From Caballeronia sp. GAFFF1 (GTDB lineage: Bacteria; Pseudomonadota; Gammaproteobacteria; Burkholderiales; Burkholderiaceae): DNA of 64,000 bases. Positions 45,317 to 54,356 of the stretch are shown here, piece after piece. The notes under the pieces are model-generated. The model was not told the origin of the DNA. It worked only from the letters and a program-made list of their open reading frames with translations, and ran no database searches. Positions within the stretch are counted from its first letter, which is position 1. Every line of letters begins with the position of its first letter. The position numbers and the translations under genes are program-made. The stretch is taken from assembly GCF_023630705.1 (NCBI RefSeq), contig NZ_JALQEM010000012.1, forward strand, positions 176,802-240,801, written 5' to 3'.

Positions 45317-46429
45317 ATGACCACCGAAGACATTCGTATTGACACCGCTAACGGCATCGGCTTCATTGCGCTCGATCGCCCGAAAGCGTTGAACGCGCTG
45401 ACGCCCTCGATGCTGCACGCCATTGGCGAGGCGTTGCGCGCGTGGCGTCACGATCAGGCGATTCGCGCCGTAATCGTCTACAGCCCGCACGTGCGCGCGT
45501 TTTGCGCCGGCGGCGACATCCGTTTTCTCTATGAAGCCGCGAAGGCGGGCGACCGCGAATCGATCGACGCCTTTTTCACGGAAGAATACAAGCTCAACCA
45601 CGCCATTTTCACGTTCCCGAAGCCGTATATCGCCGTGGTGAACGGCGTCGTGATGGGCGGCGGAATGGGCATTTCGCAGGGCGCGCATCATACGGGCGGA
45701 CTGCGCATCGTCACGCAATCCACGAAGATGGCGATGCCGGAAACGCGCATCGGTCTCTTTCCGGATGTCGGCGTGAGCTGGTTTCTCGCCCGTGCGCCGG
45801 GCGCGATCGGCCGCTATCTCGCCGCCACCGGCGCGAGCATCGGCCCGGCGGATGCGCTCTATGCCCGCATGGCCGACGCGTATCTCGACGACGGCGCGCT
45901 GCCCGGCCTGATCGAATCGCTGCGTCATCAGCGTTTTCTGGATGGCGTCGCGATCGTGCGCTTTGTCGAAAACGAGACCACGAAGTACAAGGTCTCGCCG
46001 ATCCCGGGTACGAGCGCGCTCGCCGAGGCGCGCACGCTCATCGACAAGCATTTTGCAGCCGGCAACGGCGCGGCCATTCTCGCTTCGCTGGAGCGGGACG
46101 CGGATGCATCCGGTAACGAATGGTTGCGCGCCACGGCGGCCGCATTGCGCGAGCGTTCGCCGCTGTCCGTGGATGTGTCGCTTCAGCAGGTTGACCGCGC
46201 GCGCTTTTCGACGATGGCCGAAACGCTGCGCCGCGACCTCGATCTCACGCGCTCCGTCTTCGAGCGGGGCGACGTGCTGGAAGGCATCCGGGCGCGCATC
46301 GTCGACAAGGACAATCAGCCGCAATGGAAAGTGGCGCGCGCTGAAGACGTGCGGCCCGATGATGTCGAGCGCATGTTCGACAGCGCCTGGACGCCGGCGA
46401 CGCATCCGCTGCGGTCGTTGAAGGACTGA
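45317..46429 (+). CDS. Enoyl-CoA hydratase/isomerase family, 3-hydroxyisobutyryl-CoA hydrolase type
   Basis: 370-residue crotonase-fold protein. The length and the 'CAGGDIRFLYEAAKAGD', 'NGVVMGGGMGISQGAHH' (oxyanion hole) and 'MAMPETRIGLFPDVGVSWFLARAPG' motifs place it in the ECH_2 branch that includes 3-hydroxyisobutyryl-CoA hydrolase of valine breakdown. The catalytic Glu/Asp of that enzyme correspond to 'PETRIGLFPD'. No other valine catabolic gene is present, so a distinct acyl-CoA substrate is possible. No clear ribosome-binding site precedes ATG 45317. Confidence 0.87.
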   Translation: MTTEDIRIDTANGIGFIALDRPKALNALTPSMLHAIGEALRAWRHDQAIRAVIVYSPHVRAFCAGGDIRFLYEAAKAGDRESIDAFFTEEYKLNHAIFTFPKPYIAVVNGVVMGGGMGISQGAHHTGGLRIVTQSTKMAMPETRIGLFPDVGVSWFLARAPGAIGRYLAATGASIGPADALYARMADAYLDDGALPGLIESLRHQRFLDGVAIVRFVENETTKYKVSPIPGTSALAEARTLIDKHFAAGNGAAILASLERDADASGNEWLRATAAALRERSPLSVDVSLQQVDRARFSTMAETLRRDLDLTRSVFERGDVLEGIRARIVDKDNQPQWKVARAEDVRPDDVERMFDSAWTPATHPLRSLKD

Positions 46430-46470
46430 TGGAGGCGGCCGCTCGTGGCCGCTTGCGCTTGTGCTTGCTT

Positions 46471-46896
46471 TCAGGCGGTCTCGCTGCCTGCCATGAAAGC
46501 GCGCATGAAGACCAGCGCGCCCCAGCCCCAGATAGCGTTTGCAATGAAGCCCGGCGCGAGGCGCGGCAGCATGTTGCCGCTCGGCCAGATGCCGCGCGCC
46601 GGATCGATCACGAACGCGCTGACCGCCGTCAGCACGATGCCGCCGAACACGAGCGCGCCGATCCACGGCGCGCGGTGTTCCGGCGCGACGCGCAACAGCC
46701 ACGCCATCAATACGCCGAACACGGCGCTCCACAACGCATTGGCGATGAATTCCGGAATGCCGAGCGGCAGGAACGGCGCGGTCGAAAAGCCGGCGGCGTC
46801 GATCATTCCGGCTGCGTGCAGCAGCGCGAGCGTCGATTCGCGAAAAAAGAGGGCGGCGAGAAAACCGGAGACGAACGGCAGAATGAGTTTTTGCAT
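46471..46896 (-). CDS. Four-helix membrane protein, unknown
   Basis: 141 residues with four hydrophobic helices (about 4-30, 47-70, 78-100, 115-135). 'LPFVSGFLAALFFRESTLALLHAAG' and 'GNMLPRLAPGFIANAIWGWGALVFMRAF' show an internal similarity in which each half holds 'P.FIANA.W', hinting at two related halves. No family is assigned. It converges with the crotonase-fold gene and stands alone. Confidence 0.7.
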   Translation of the reverse strand: MQKLILPFVSGFLAALFFRESTLALLHAAGMIDAAGFSTAPFLPLGIPEFIANALWSAVFGVLMAWLLRVAPEHRAPWIGALVFGGIVLTAVSAFVIDPARGIWPSGNMLPRLAPGFIANAIWGWGALVFMRAFMAGSETA

Positions 46897-46989
46897 TGGC
46901 TGGACCGCTGGCGGGCGAGAACGCGGTTCGCGCGAAAATCGGGACGAGCGCCATTATAGGGGCGCGCGCCCGCCAGCCGGAGCCGATGC

Positions 46990-47232
46990 CTACTTCGCGA
47001 TGGCGTCGCTCGCGGGACTGTGATGCAGCATGCGGTCGCTGTTGGGCGGCGGGGCGGGGCGCTTGACCGGCATGTTGTCGGGATTGTCGGGGCGCGCGGC
47101 GCTCGTTGCCGGCGAGCCCGGCGCGCTGGGCGGCTTGACCATGGACGCGCCTTCGTCCGGTCGCGCGGTTTGCGCCTCTGCGGCGAACGCCGCGCACAGC
47201 AGCGCAGCGGCCGCGATCGATATCGTTTTCAT
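46990..47232 (-). CDS. Small secreted Pro/Ala-rich protein
   Basis: 80 residues. A signal peptide (MKTISIAAAALLCAAFAAEAQ) is followed by a disordered Pro/Ala/Asp-rich mature region. ATG 47232 gives this signal sequence, while a longer in-frame start would not. No known domain. Probably periplasmic. Confidence 0.65.
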   Translation of the reverse strand: MKTISIAAAALLCAAFAAEAQTARPDEGASMVKPPSAPGSPATSAARPDNPDNMPVKRPAPPPNSDRMLHHSPASDAIAK

Positions 47233-47375
47233 GTCAGTCTCCGCGAGGCTCGACGCACGCGGGCGTCGCATGTTCGGTGTGACAGCCGGCGCGGGGAAAG
47301 ATTCGGGATGCGCCCCGAGAACCGCCCTTTGCGCACTGCGGTAAAATCGCGGATTAGCTGAAACAGACGTCTGCC

Positions 47376-48380
47376 ATGTCCGCCGCTTCGAAAACCAGCC
47401 CCCGCCGCGTGTCCGTCGCTCCCATGATGGACTGGACCGACCGCCATTGCCGCTCGCTGCATCGGATGGTGTCGCATCACGCGTGGCTTTACACCGAAAT
47501 GGTCACGACGGGCGCGCTGCTCTACGGCGATGTCGCGCGTCATCTCGCGTTCACGCCGGCCGAGGCGCCTGTCGCGCTGCAACTGGGCGGCAGCGAACCG
47601 GCCGATCTCGCGAAGAGCGCGAAACTCGGCGAACAGTGGGGCTACGACGAGATCAACCTGAACTGCGGCTGCCCGTCGGAGCGCGTGCAGCGAGGTGCGT
47701 TCGGCGCATGCCTGATGAAGGAGCCCGAGCTCGTCGCGGACTGCGTGAAGGCCATGCGCGATGCGGTGTCGGTTCCGGTGACGGTCAAGCATCGCATCGG
47801 CGTCGACGCGGTCGAGGACTACGCGTTCGTGCGCGATTTCGTCGGCACGGTGGCGCAGGCGGGCTGCGAAGTGTTCATCGTCCATGCGCGCAATGCGATC
47901 CTGAAGGGCCTGAGCCCGAAGGAGAACCGCGAGATTCCGCCGCTCAAGTATGACTACGCGTACCGGTTGAAGCGCGACTTCCCGCATCTCGAGATCTCGA
48001 TCAACGGCGGCATCACGACGCTCGACGAAGTGGAGGAGCACCTGAAGCATGTCGATGGCGTCATGCTCGGGCGCGAGGCATATCACAATCCTTATGTGCT
48101 CGCGGGCGTCGATGCGCGGTTCTACGGCGCGACGACGCCGGTGCCGGCGCGCGAAGAGATCGAAGCTCAGTTGATCGACTACGCGCGCGCCGAACTCGCG
48201 CGCGGCACGTATCTCGGCGCGGTGACGCGCCATGCGCTGGGTCTCTATCGCGGCGTCGCAGGCGCGCGCGGATGGCGGCGCACGCTGTCGGACAGCCGCC
48301 GGCTTGCGAAGGGCGACCTGAGCATCTTCGACGAGGCGCGCACCTACTTGCGTGAAGCGGCGGAAGCGGTCGAATCATAA
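47376..48380 (+). CDS. dusA: tRNA-dihydrouridine(20/20a) synthase
   Basis: FMN-dependent reductase making dihydrouridine 20 and 20a in the D-loop. The 334-residue protein begins with 'RVSVAPMMDWTDRHCRSLHRM', characteristic of DusA, and shows 'LNCGCPSERVQRGAFGACLM' with the catalytic Cys, 'VTVKHRIGVD' and 'FIVHARNA' of the FMN/tRNA site, and 'GVMLGREAYHNPYVL'. It is followed by a tRNA-His gene 127 nt downstream, a position shared by neither operon nor known coupling. Confidence 0.94.
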   Translation: MSAASKTSPRRVSVAPMMDWTDRHCRSLHRMVSHHAWLYTEMVTTGALLYGDVARHLAFTPAEAPVALQLGGSEPADLAKSAKLGEQWGYDEINLNCGCPSERVQRGAFGACLMKEPELVADCVKAMRDAVSVPVTVKHRIGVDAVEDYAFVRDFVGTVAQAGCEVFIVHARNAILKGLSPKENREIPPLKYDYAYRLKRDFPHLEISINGGITTLDEVEEHLKHVDGVMLGREAYHNPYVLAGVDARFYGATTPVPAREEIEAQLIDYARAELARGTYLGAVTRHALGLYRGVAGARGWRRTLSDSRRLAKGDLSIFDEARTYLREAAEAVES

Positions 48381-48440
48381 CGGCACGCGTTGATCGAAAA
48401 AGAATGCTCATCAGGGCTAGGCAAGCAAATACTTTGTTCG

Positions 48441-48446
48441 TATAAT
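48441..48446 (+). promoter_or_regulatory. -10 box of tRNA-His promoter
   Basis: A perfect TATAAT lies 61 nt before the tRNA; the corresponding -35 is weak. The interval suggests a 5' leader removed by RNase P. Confidence 0.6.
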
Positions 48447-48507
48447 CTCGCTTCTCGATTGGCAGGCAATCTTGCTAATCCGAGAAGTAACAAATCAGTT
48501 GTCAGCG

Positions 48508-48583
48508 GTGGCTGTAGCTCAGTTGGTAGAGTCCAGGATTGTGATTCCTGTCGTCGTGGGTTCGAGTCCCATCAGCCACCCCA
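48508..48583 (+). tRNA. tRNA-His (GTG)
   Basis: 76-nt cloverleaf with encoded CCA. The acceptor GTGGCTG (48508-48514) pairs with CAGCCAC (48573-48579). The anticodon loop 'attgtgatt' carries GTG. The discriminator is C48580 and the preceding base G48507 supplies the extra G-1, both histidine identity elements. Confidence 0.96.
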
Positions 48584-48596
48584 AAGAATTGATACG

Positions 48597-48626
48597 AAAA
48601 GCCCGGTCATCGCGACTGGGCTTTTT
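48597..48626 (+). terminator. Terminator after tRNA-His
   Basis: AAAAGCCC (48597-48604) pairs with GGGCTTTT (48618-48625), extended inward by GGTC/GACT, and continues into the T-run. Confidence 0.85.
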
Positions 48627-49042
48627 GCTTTCCGGCTCCGTTTGTCCGTTCTCTGTGCGTCTTTGCAGGAGACGGAGGTCGGTTAGTGCGAATTGACGTC
48701 GCGGCGCTTTGCTGCCCTTTCATATGGTTTGATCGGTGTGCTGTGGCGTGCGCAGTGCTCTGCTTCGTTCGCGGAATAGGCAGGCGCGTCAATTATCGTC
48801 GCAACGCTTTTGGCGAACAACGCTAAAGGCTTGCGCAAAACTTTGAAGTCATCGATCGATGACTGTAATTCCACGTCCCATTCGTAGAGCGACTTTCACC
48901 GCTCAATGGTTTCTCCAATTCGAATAATTGCCTGCCGCGCTCATTCGTCCATCCCTCGTTATTTGAATTGACCTATCTTTGATCAGTATTGGCTGCGTTG
49001 CACTTTCATCCAGCTACATTGAAACAGGAAAGGAGATACACG
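48627..49042. other. Gene-free stretch, lower G+C
   Basis: About 415 nt without a supportable gene. Base composition drops noticeably. TTGACC (48968-48973) could be a -35 for the downstream zinc-ribbon gene, but no matching -10 at standard spacing is clear. Minus-strand short frames lack ribosome-binding sites. Confidence 0.4.
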
Positions 49043-49747
49043 ATGGCACTCAAGAAATGCCGGGAATGCGGTACCGAAGTAAGTGAACAGGCTAAGGTGT
49101 GCCCGAAGTGTGGCATACAAAATCCGGTAAAGCGCAGTTCATTGTTCGCGAAAATCTTGCTTGCATTGATTGCGCTATTTGTTATTGGCGGTATTCTCCC
49201 TCGGCTTGCCAGCACCCCCTCGAAAACGACGCCTGCCGCGCCGTCATCGGCAAGTGGCGCTGCGCCCCCCACGCAAGCGGAAACGACGCCGACCAGCAGC
49301 GCCCCCTCTCCAGCGTCGCAGCCCAACTGGCATTACGAGCAGCAGCAAGACTCGATGCAAAACGGCACGAATAAGTTCGCGTCAGTGATGAGCGCCAACG
49401 AATTCTCATTCGATTTTCCGTACGCCGGATCGCAACACGCGATCCTGACTTTGCGAAAACACGTGCGACACGGAAAAGACGTATTACTGCAAATCCAACG
49501 GGGACAGTTTCTCTGTCCGATCCGTTCCTGCACTGTCACTGTCCGTTTCGACGATGCAAACGGTCAGTCCTTTACCGCAACGGAGCCGTCCGACAATGCT
49601 TCGACGCTTCTATTTATCGAACCGTTCGAGAAGTTTTACTCGTCGATGTTGAAGTCGAAGCGCGTGCGTTTCGAAGCGACTTTCTTTCAACAAGGTAATC
49701 GAACATTGGACTTCGACGTTTCCGGATTCGACTCAAAGCAGTTCTAG
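49043..49747 (+). CDS. Zinc-ribbon membrane protein, unknown
   Basis: 234 residues. An N-terminal zinc ribbon ('CRECGTEVSEQAKVCPKCG', four Cys at 6, 9, 20 and 23) is followed by one transmembrane helix (about 36-55). A Thr/Pro/Ser/Ala-rich linker comes next, then a periplasmic or extracellular domain with 'HAILTLRKHVRHGKDVLLQIQRGQFLCPIRSCTVTVRFDDANGQSF'. GGAGA before ATG 49043 supports the start. G+C is lower than in the surroundings. Function unknown. Confidence 0.78.
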   Translation: MALKKCRECGTEVSEQAKVCPKCGIQNPVKRSSLFAKILLALIALFVIGGILPRLASTPSKTTPAAPSSASGAAPPTQAETTPTSSAPSPASQPNWHYEQQQDSMQNGTNKFASVMSANEFSFDFPYAGSQHAILTLRKHVRHGKDVLLQIQRGQFLCPIRSCTVTVRFDDANGQSFTATEPSDNASTLLFIEPFEKFYSSMLKSKRVRFEATFFQQGNRTLDFDVSGFDSKQF

Positions 49748-49942
49748 CGAAAAACACAACTTTCGGCGCAACGCCGGGTCGGTGTTCCGTTGAATTGCAA
49801 TCAGCGGCCGAGTGTAATGCCACGCCGCATTTGCCCCGTGGTCCAGGCTCGTCCATGGCCATCACGCAGCACACGCGCCTCGCCCCGCACCGTGCTAGCA
49901 TCAACGAACCACCACCCCGAACGAACGACCACGGAGACAGCT

Positions 49943-50245
49943 ATGGCTACTTTGGCGATCGACGGCGTGCGTTGGGTCAACGACCGCGTGACCAATGTGC
50001 GCTGGGGCAGCTTCGATTCCGCCACGAACGACTGGACGGCGCCGACCACCATCGTGGACGTCCATCAAGTCGTGGACGCCATCAAAAGCGGCAAGGAAGT
50101 GCGCACGCTGTTCACGCTCGGCGGGCGAACGTTTCTCGGGCCCAAAGTCACCGCGTTGCCGTACTCGAACGGCCACGTGGGCATCGAGGCGCGCGTGCAG
50201 GAAGGGCAGATCGAGAAATCGCTCGAAGACCTGCCGCCCGTCTGA
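49943..50245 (+). CDS. Small DUF-type protein, unknown
   Basis: 100 residues. 'LAIDGVRWVNDRVTNVRWGSFD' and 'VDVHQVVDAIKSGKEVRTLFTLGGRTFLGPKVTALPY' read like a compact beta-rich domain often found in Burkholderiales as a stand-alone unknown protein. GGAGA lies about 6 nt before ATG 49943. Twenty-one nt later the next small gene starts. Confidence 0.7.
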   Translation: MATLAIDGVRWVNDRVTNVRWGSFDSATNDWTAPTTIVDVHQVVDAIKSGKEVRTLFTLGGRTFLGPKVTALPYSNGHVGIEARVQEGQIEKSLEDLPPV

Positions 50246-50266
50246 GTCAGATCCAAGAGGTAGGCG

Positions 50267-50656
50267 TTGAATCGCGAACAGGCGCACAGGTTCGAAACTG
50301 AAATCATGCCGCGCATCGCCGAAGGCGTGGCCCGCGTGGTCGATCAGAAGTTGCGCGTCGAAGTCGTACCCGGCGGCAATCCGCGCGAACCGGCGCGGCT
50401 GCGCGTGAGCGCGCCGCCGTCGGATGATGGCGCGCGCTCGCGGCGTTATCCGTTCGATATGAACGTCTTCCTGACGTGGGACGACGAAGAAATCGAGCGA
50501 TTGCTGCATCCCGGCGGCGAAGCACGTTTGCAGCGTTATCTCGACGCGCTCGGCGACAAGCTGCGCGCATGGCAGGACGCCCGCGAAGTGGATGTGCCGA
50601 CGCGCTCGCAGGCGGAGCCGTCGGTGCTGCTCGGCGGACTGGACTTCGAGGCGTGA
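50267..50656 (+). CDS. Unknown soluble protein with TTG start
   Basis: 129 residues. Charged, helix-rich ends and a central 'PFDMNVFLTWDDEEIERLLHPGGEARLQRYLDALGDKLRAW'. TTG 50267 is preceded by AGAGG (6 nt). An ATG 13 codons later (50306) is possible. No known family. Likely co-transcribed with the flanking small genes. Confidence 0.6.
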   Translation: MNREQAHRFETEIMPRIAEGVARVVDQKLRVEVVPGGNPREPARLRVSAPPSDDGARSRRYPFDMNVFLTWDDEEIERLLHPGGEARLQRYLDALGDKLRAWQDAREVDVPTRSQAEPSVLLGGLDFEA

Positions 50657-50701
50657 GCGCCGCGCCTTGTCGGAAGTACCCGGACGAACGTGGAGGATCA
50701 G

Positions 50702-50905
50702 ATGGCATCGTCGAATGAAGGCAAGCTGCGTGCATTCGTGCAGACGGCGGAACAGGGCGGCGGGTTCGTGTGGGTCATTACGCTCGTCGATTTCGCGGCG
50801 GGCGAGGTCAAGCGCGCGTTGGTGTCCGAAGACAACTTCGCCACGGCCGACGCTGCGCGCGATGCCGGCAACGATCGCCTGAAGGCGATGTCGAACGATC
50901 GGTAG
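50702..50905 (+). CDS. Small unknown protein
   Basis: 67 residues. 'GGGFVWVITLVDFAAGEVKRALVSEDNFATADAARDAGNDRLKAM' suggests an alpha/beta micro-domain. A GGAGG directly before ATG 50702 is convincing. Fourth in a run of small genes in the same direction. Confidence 0.65.
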   Translation: MASSNEGKLRAFVQTAEQGGGFVWVITLVDFAAGEVKRALVSEDNFATADAARDAGNDRLKAMSNDR

Positions 50906-50933
50906 CCGCCTGGTCAGCGGCGCGCGAGCGGGT

Positions 50934-51293
50934 ATGGCCGAGCAACGAAAAGAAGACGTGGACGAAGCGCGCGAGGCGCGGTTTCGCAGTTACGAAGCGG
51001 CCGGCGAAGCGTCGATACGCGCGCAACTCGACGCGGCGCCGTCCGCCGACCCCGAAGCGGCGCACAAGCGGGCATGGCTGCACGCGAAGGACACCGCGCG
51101 TCAGGACGAGCAGTTCCGGGCAATGTTCGCGTCGGTGTCGTCGGCCAACGACGCTGCGCATCTCGCTCGCGAATCCGCGGAGGCATCGCGCCGGTCGGCG
51201 TTCTGGACGATGATCGCGGCGCTGGCGGCGACGGCCGGCGTGATCGTGAATATGGCGATTGCGCTCGGGTGGCTGGATTCGCTCAGACGCTAG
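50934..51293 (+). CDS. Tail-anchored-like membrane protein, unknown
   Basis: 119 residues. Long charged helical N-terminal part (about 1-85), then a single hydrophobic helix near the C-terminus ('MIAALAATAGVIVNMAIALGWL', about 92-113), and a final 'DSLRR'. The layout fits a cytoplasmic coiled-coil with a C-terminal membrane anchor. No family recognised. Confidence 0.6.
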   Translation: MAEQRKEDVDEAREARFRSYEAAGEASIRAQLDAAPSADPEAAHKRAWLHAKDTARQDEQFRAMFASVSSANDAAHLARESAEASRRSAFWTMIAALAATAGVIVNMAIALGWLDSLRR

Positions 51294-51307
51294 GCGCGCT
51301 GCGAAGC

Positions 51308-51505
51308 CTAGTTGGTCCACCACGCGCGCACGGTCGGCTCGCCGTCGAGTGCGCGCAGGAAGTCGTCCGCGAAGGCGTCGCTGGCGGCTTGCCATTCGGG
51401 CGTGCCGGTCGGCAGGTCGTCCGGATTCTTCAGCCCGCGTGCATGGCGGATCACGGCGACGGCTTCGCTCAGCGCGGCGAGGGATTCGAGACTTTGCAGA
51501 TTCAT
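51308..51505 (-). CDS. Small unknown protein
   Basis: 65 residues from ATG 51505, largely helical ('LQSLESLAALSEAVAVIRHARGL', 'EWQAASDAFADDFLRAL'). It converges on the previous gene with 14 nt between stops. The upstream continuation of the frame looks unlike protein, so the short form is preferred. Confidence 0.55.
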   Translation of the reverse strand: MNLQSLESLAALSEAVAVIRHARGLKNPDDLPTGTPEWQAASDAFADDFLRALDGEPTVRAWWTN

Positions 51506-51652
51506 ACGCGGGTTTACGGCGCAAGGGCGCAAACCTTTAGCGGCTGCCTCGCGTTTGTTCTCAGTCGCCGAACTGCTTGAGCACTCGCTTTCGAGCTTGT
51601 GCGAGCGTGTCGACATCCCGAACGGTGCAAACGTCTCAACCGCAGCAAAGCC

Positions 51653-53101
51653 TCAACGCTCGGCGGCCTTGCCTTTCACATGCCCGGAAACCAGCGCCCC
51701 TGCGTCTTTCGGCAGACGCCACAGATCGATTACGCCCAGCGCCCCGATCAACGCCACGATCAGGAACGCCACGCCGAAATCGTCCGGACCGATGGAATGC
51801 GCGTCATGCCCGTGCAACCACTCGCCGATACGCAGCGCGATCGCGCCGGCCGCGACGCCCACGCCCATCGACATCTGAAACAGCGTGCTGGATAGCGCGG
51901 AGGCGCCGCTCATCTGCGTCTTCGGCACGTCGGCGAAACTGAGCGTATTGAGCGCGGTGAATTGCAGCGAACGCGACAGGCCGCTCACGAACAGCACGAC
52001 GACGATGACGAGCGTGGGCGTAGAAGGCGCGAGCAGGCTCATCGCCGCAAGCGAGAGCGCGGCGATGAGCCCGTTGACCACCAGCACGGGCCTGAAGCCG
52101 AAGCGCCGCATCACGGGCGTGGTGACGAGTTTCATCGCCAGATTGCCGGCGAAGACGGAGAGCGTGAGCAGTCCCGACATGAACGCGTTCATGCCGAAGC
52201 CGACCTGGAACATCAGCGGCAACAGGAACGGCGCAGCGCTGATCGCGATTCGAAAGAGCGACCCGCCGCCCATCGCCACGGCAAAGGTGTGCACTTTCAG
52301 CGCCGACAAATCGACCACCGGCTGTGTCGCCCGGATCAGATATCGCCACGACGCGATGCCCGTCGCCACGCCGACAGCGACGAGCGCGCCGATCATGCTC
52401 CACGACGCGTCGTTGCGCCCGATCAGCTCCATCGCGTAGAGCAGCGTCGTGCAGGCGATGCCGCACAGCACGAAGCCTGCGAAATCGAAGCGGCGGTTCG
52501 CGTCTTCGCGCACGTTGTCGATATGCCGCAGCGTAAGCAGCAAGCCGATCAGACCGAGCGGCACGTTCAGATAAAAGATCCAGCGCCAGGACGAATACGT
52601 CGTGATGAAGCCGCCGAGCGGCGGTCCGATCACCGGCGCGACGAGTCCCGGCCAGGTGATGATGGCAATCGCGCGCATCAGTCCGTCCTTCGGCGTGGCG
52701 CGCAGCACGGCCAGGCGACCGACAGGCACCATCATCGCGCCGCCGATGCCTTGCAGCACGCGCGCCGCGGCGAACGCCGGCAACGTGGACGTCGCGCCGC
52801 ACAGCACGGAGGCCGCCGTGAACACCGCGATCGCGCTGCCGAAGACGGTCCGCAGCCCGAAGCGGTCCGCTGCCCAGCCGCTGATCGGAATGAAGACGGC
52901 GAGCGTCAGAAGATACGCGGTGATGCCGAGGCTCATGTCGGCCGGATGCACGCCGAACGAGTGCGCCATCTGCGGCATGGCGGTCGCGATGATCGTGCCG
53001 TCCAGGTTCTCCATGAAGAAAGTCGCGGCGACGAGGGAAACGATCAGCGACGAACCGTGCTTCGTTTCGTCGGACTGGCTGGGCGTCGTGGAGGATGACA
53101 T
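51653..53101 (-). CDS. MFS drug exporter, DHA2 (EmrB/QacA) type
   Basis: 482-residue inner-membrane exporter with about 14 hydrophobic helices. The first helix 'LVAATFFMENLDGTIIATAMPQMA' carries the D-T-I/V-A-P motif of the DHA family, and 'GRLAVLRATPKD' plus 'VAPVIGPPLGGFI' mark motifs A and C of proton antiporters. ATG 53101 is chosen because an upstream TTG extension is unlikely. No EmrA-like adaptor or local regulator is adjacent, so substrate is unknown. Confidence 0.88.
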   Translation of the reverse strand: MSSSTTPSQSDETKHGSSLIVSLVAATFFMENLDGTIIATAMPQMAHSFGVHPADMSLGITAYLLTLAVFIPISGWAADRFGLRTVFGSAIAVFTAASVLCGATSTLPAFAAARVLQGIGGAMMVPVGRLAVLRATPKDGLMRAIAIITWPGLVAPVIGPPLGGFITTYSSWRWIFYLNVPLGLIGLLLTLRHIDNVREDANRRFDFAGFVLCGIACTTLLYAMELIGRNDASWSMIGALVAVGVATGIASWRYLIRATQPVVDLSALKVHTFAVAMGGGSLFRIAISAAPFLLPLMFQVGFGMNAFMSGLLTLSVFAGNLAMKLVTTPVMRRFGFRPVLVVNGLIAALSLAAMSLLAPSTPTLVIVVVLFVSGLSRSLQFTALNTLSFADVPKTQMSGASALSSTLFQMSMGVGVAAGAIALRIGEWLHGHDAHSIGPDDFGVAFLIVALIGALGVIDLWRLPKDAGALVSGHVKGKAAER

Positions 53102-53303
53102 CGGCTGCGTGGTTTGTCGTTGAAAGACGTTTTCAGTAAGCCATAACAAGCGAACTGCAAGCTCGGGAACCGGTCCCGCTGCATGGCTAAGCCATGCATT
53201 CTATCGGCGGAGCAGACCTCGCGCGCCTATGGTAGCTTCTGCGCTTGTCGGCAATGCCGCCGTGGAACCGCGCCACCAGGCGTCAACAAAAAGGAACGAA
53301 GCG

Positions 53304-54356
53304 ATGAAGTATCGGAAACTGGGCGATTCGGGCGTCGACGTGAGCCTCATCGGGCTCGGCACCATGACCTGGGGCGAGCAGAACACCGAGAGCGAGGCGC
53401 ACGAGCAAATCGACTATGCGCTTGCGCAAGGCGTGAACCTGATCGACGCCGCCGAAATGTACCCGGTCCCGCCGCGCCCCGAAACGCAGGGCCGCACTGA
53501 GGAATACATCGGCACGTGGCTCGCGAAGAACGCGGGCAAGCGCGGCGATATCGTGCTCGCGACCAAGATCGCCGGGCCCGCGCGCCAGCCGCACAATCCG
53601 CGTCACATTCGCGGCGCGGGCAACCAGTTCGACCGCAAGAACATCAACGAGGCGATCGACAGCAGCCTCGAGCGCCTGCAAACGGATTACGTCGACCTGT
53701 ACCAGCTGCACTGGCCGGACCGCAGCACGATGACCTTCGGCCGCTCGGCGTATCCGTACATCGACGACGAGTACACGGTGCCGATCGAGGAAACGCTCGC
53801 CGCGCTCGGCGATCTCGTCAAGGCAGGAAAGATTCGCTATGTCGGCGTGTCGAACGAAACGCCGTGGGGCGTGTCGCAATTCCTGCGCGCAGCGGAGAAG
53901 GCGGGGCTGCCGCGCATCGTCAGCATTCAGAATCCGTACAGTCTCGTGAATCGTACCTACGAACTGGGCTTGTCCGAATTCACGCACAAGGAAGGCATCG
54001 GTCTGCTCGCGTATTCGCCGCTCGCGTTCGGCTGGCTCTCGGGCAAGTACGAGGGCGGGGCGCGTCCGGCGGGCGCGCGCATCACGCTCTTCGAGCGGTT
54101 CCAGCGTTACAGCAAGCCGCAAGCGGTCGCCGCGACGTCGTCTTACGTCGAACTGGCCAAGCGCCACGGCCTGAGCCCGACGCAGCTCGCGCTCGCGTTC
54201 GTCAACACGCGGCCGTTCACGACAAGCACGCTCATCGGCGCGACGTCGATGGCGCAGTTGAAGGAGAATATCGCGAGCGTGGACATCGAACTGTCCGATG
54301 AGATTCTCGCCGAGATCGAGGCGCTGCACGAGCGCCAGCCGAATCCCGCGCCCTGA
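53304..54356 (+). CDS. tas: Aldo/keto reductase, Tas-like
   Basis: NADP(H)-dependent aldo/keto reductase of 350 residues. 'MKYRKLGDSGVDVSLIGLGTMTWGEQN' and 'LIDAAEMYPVPPRPETQGRTEEYIG' with Asp48 and Tyr53 of the catalytic tetrad are nearly identical in pattern to E. coli Tas. 'LYQLHWPDRS' supplies the His, and the C-terminal 'IGATSMAQLKENI' is the NADP-binding end. AAGGA lies 9 nt before ATG 53304. In vivo substrate unknown. Confidence 0.92.
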   Translation: MKYRKLGDSGVDVSLIGLGTMTWGEQNTESEAHEQIDYALAQGVNLIDAAEMYPVPPRPETQGRTEEYIGTWLAKNAGKRGDIVLATKIAGPARQPHNPRHIRGAGNQFDRKNINEAIDSSLERLQTDYVDLYQLHWPDRSTMTFGRSAYPYIDDEYTVPIEETLAALGDLVKAGKIRYVGVSNETPWGVSQFLRAAEKAGLPRIVSIQNPYSLVNRTYELGLSEFTHKEGIGLLAYSPLAFGWLSGKYEGGARPAGARITLFERFQRYSKPQAVAATSSYVELAKRHGLSPTQLALAFVNTRPFTTSTLIGATSMAQLKENIASVDIELSDEILAEIEALHERQPNPAP

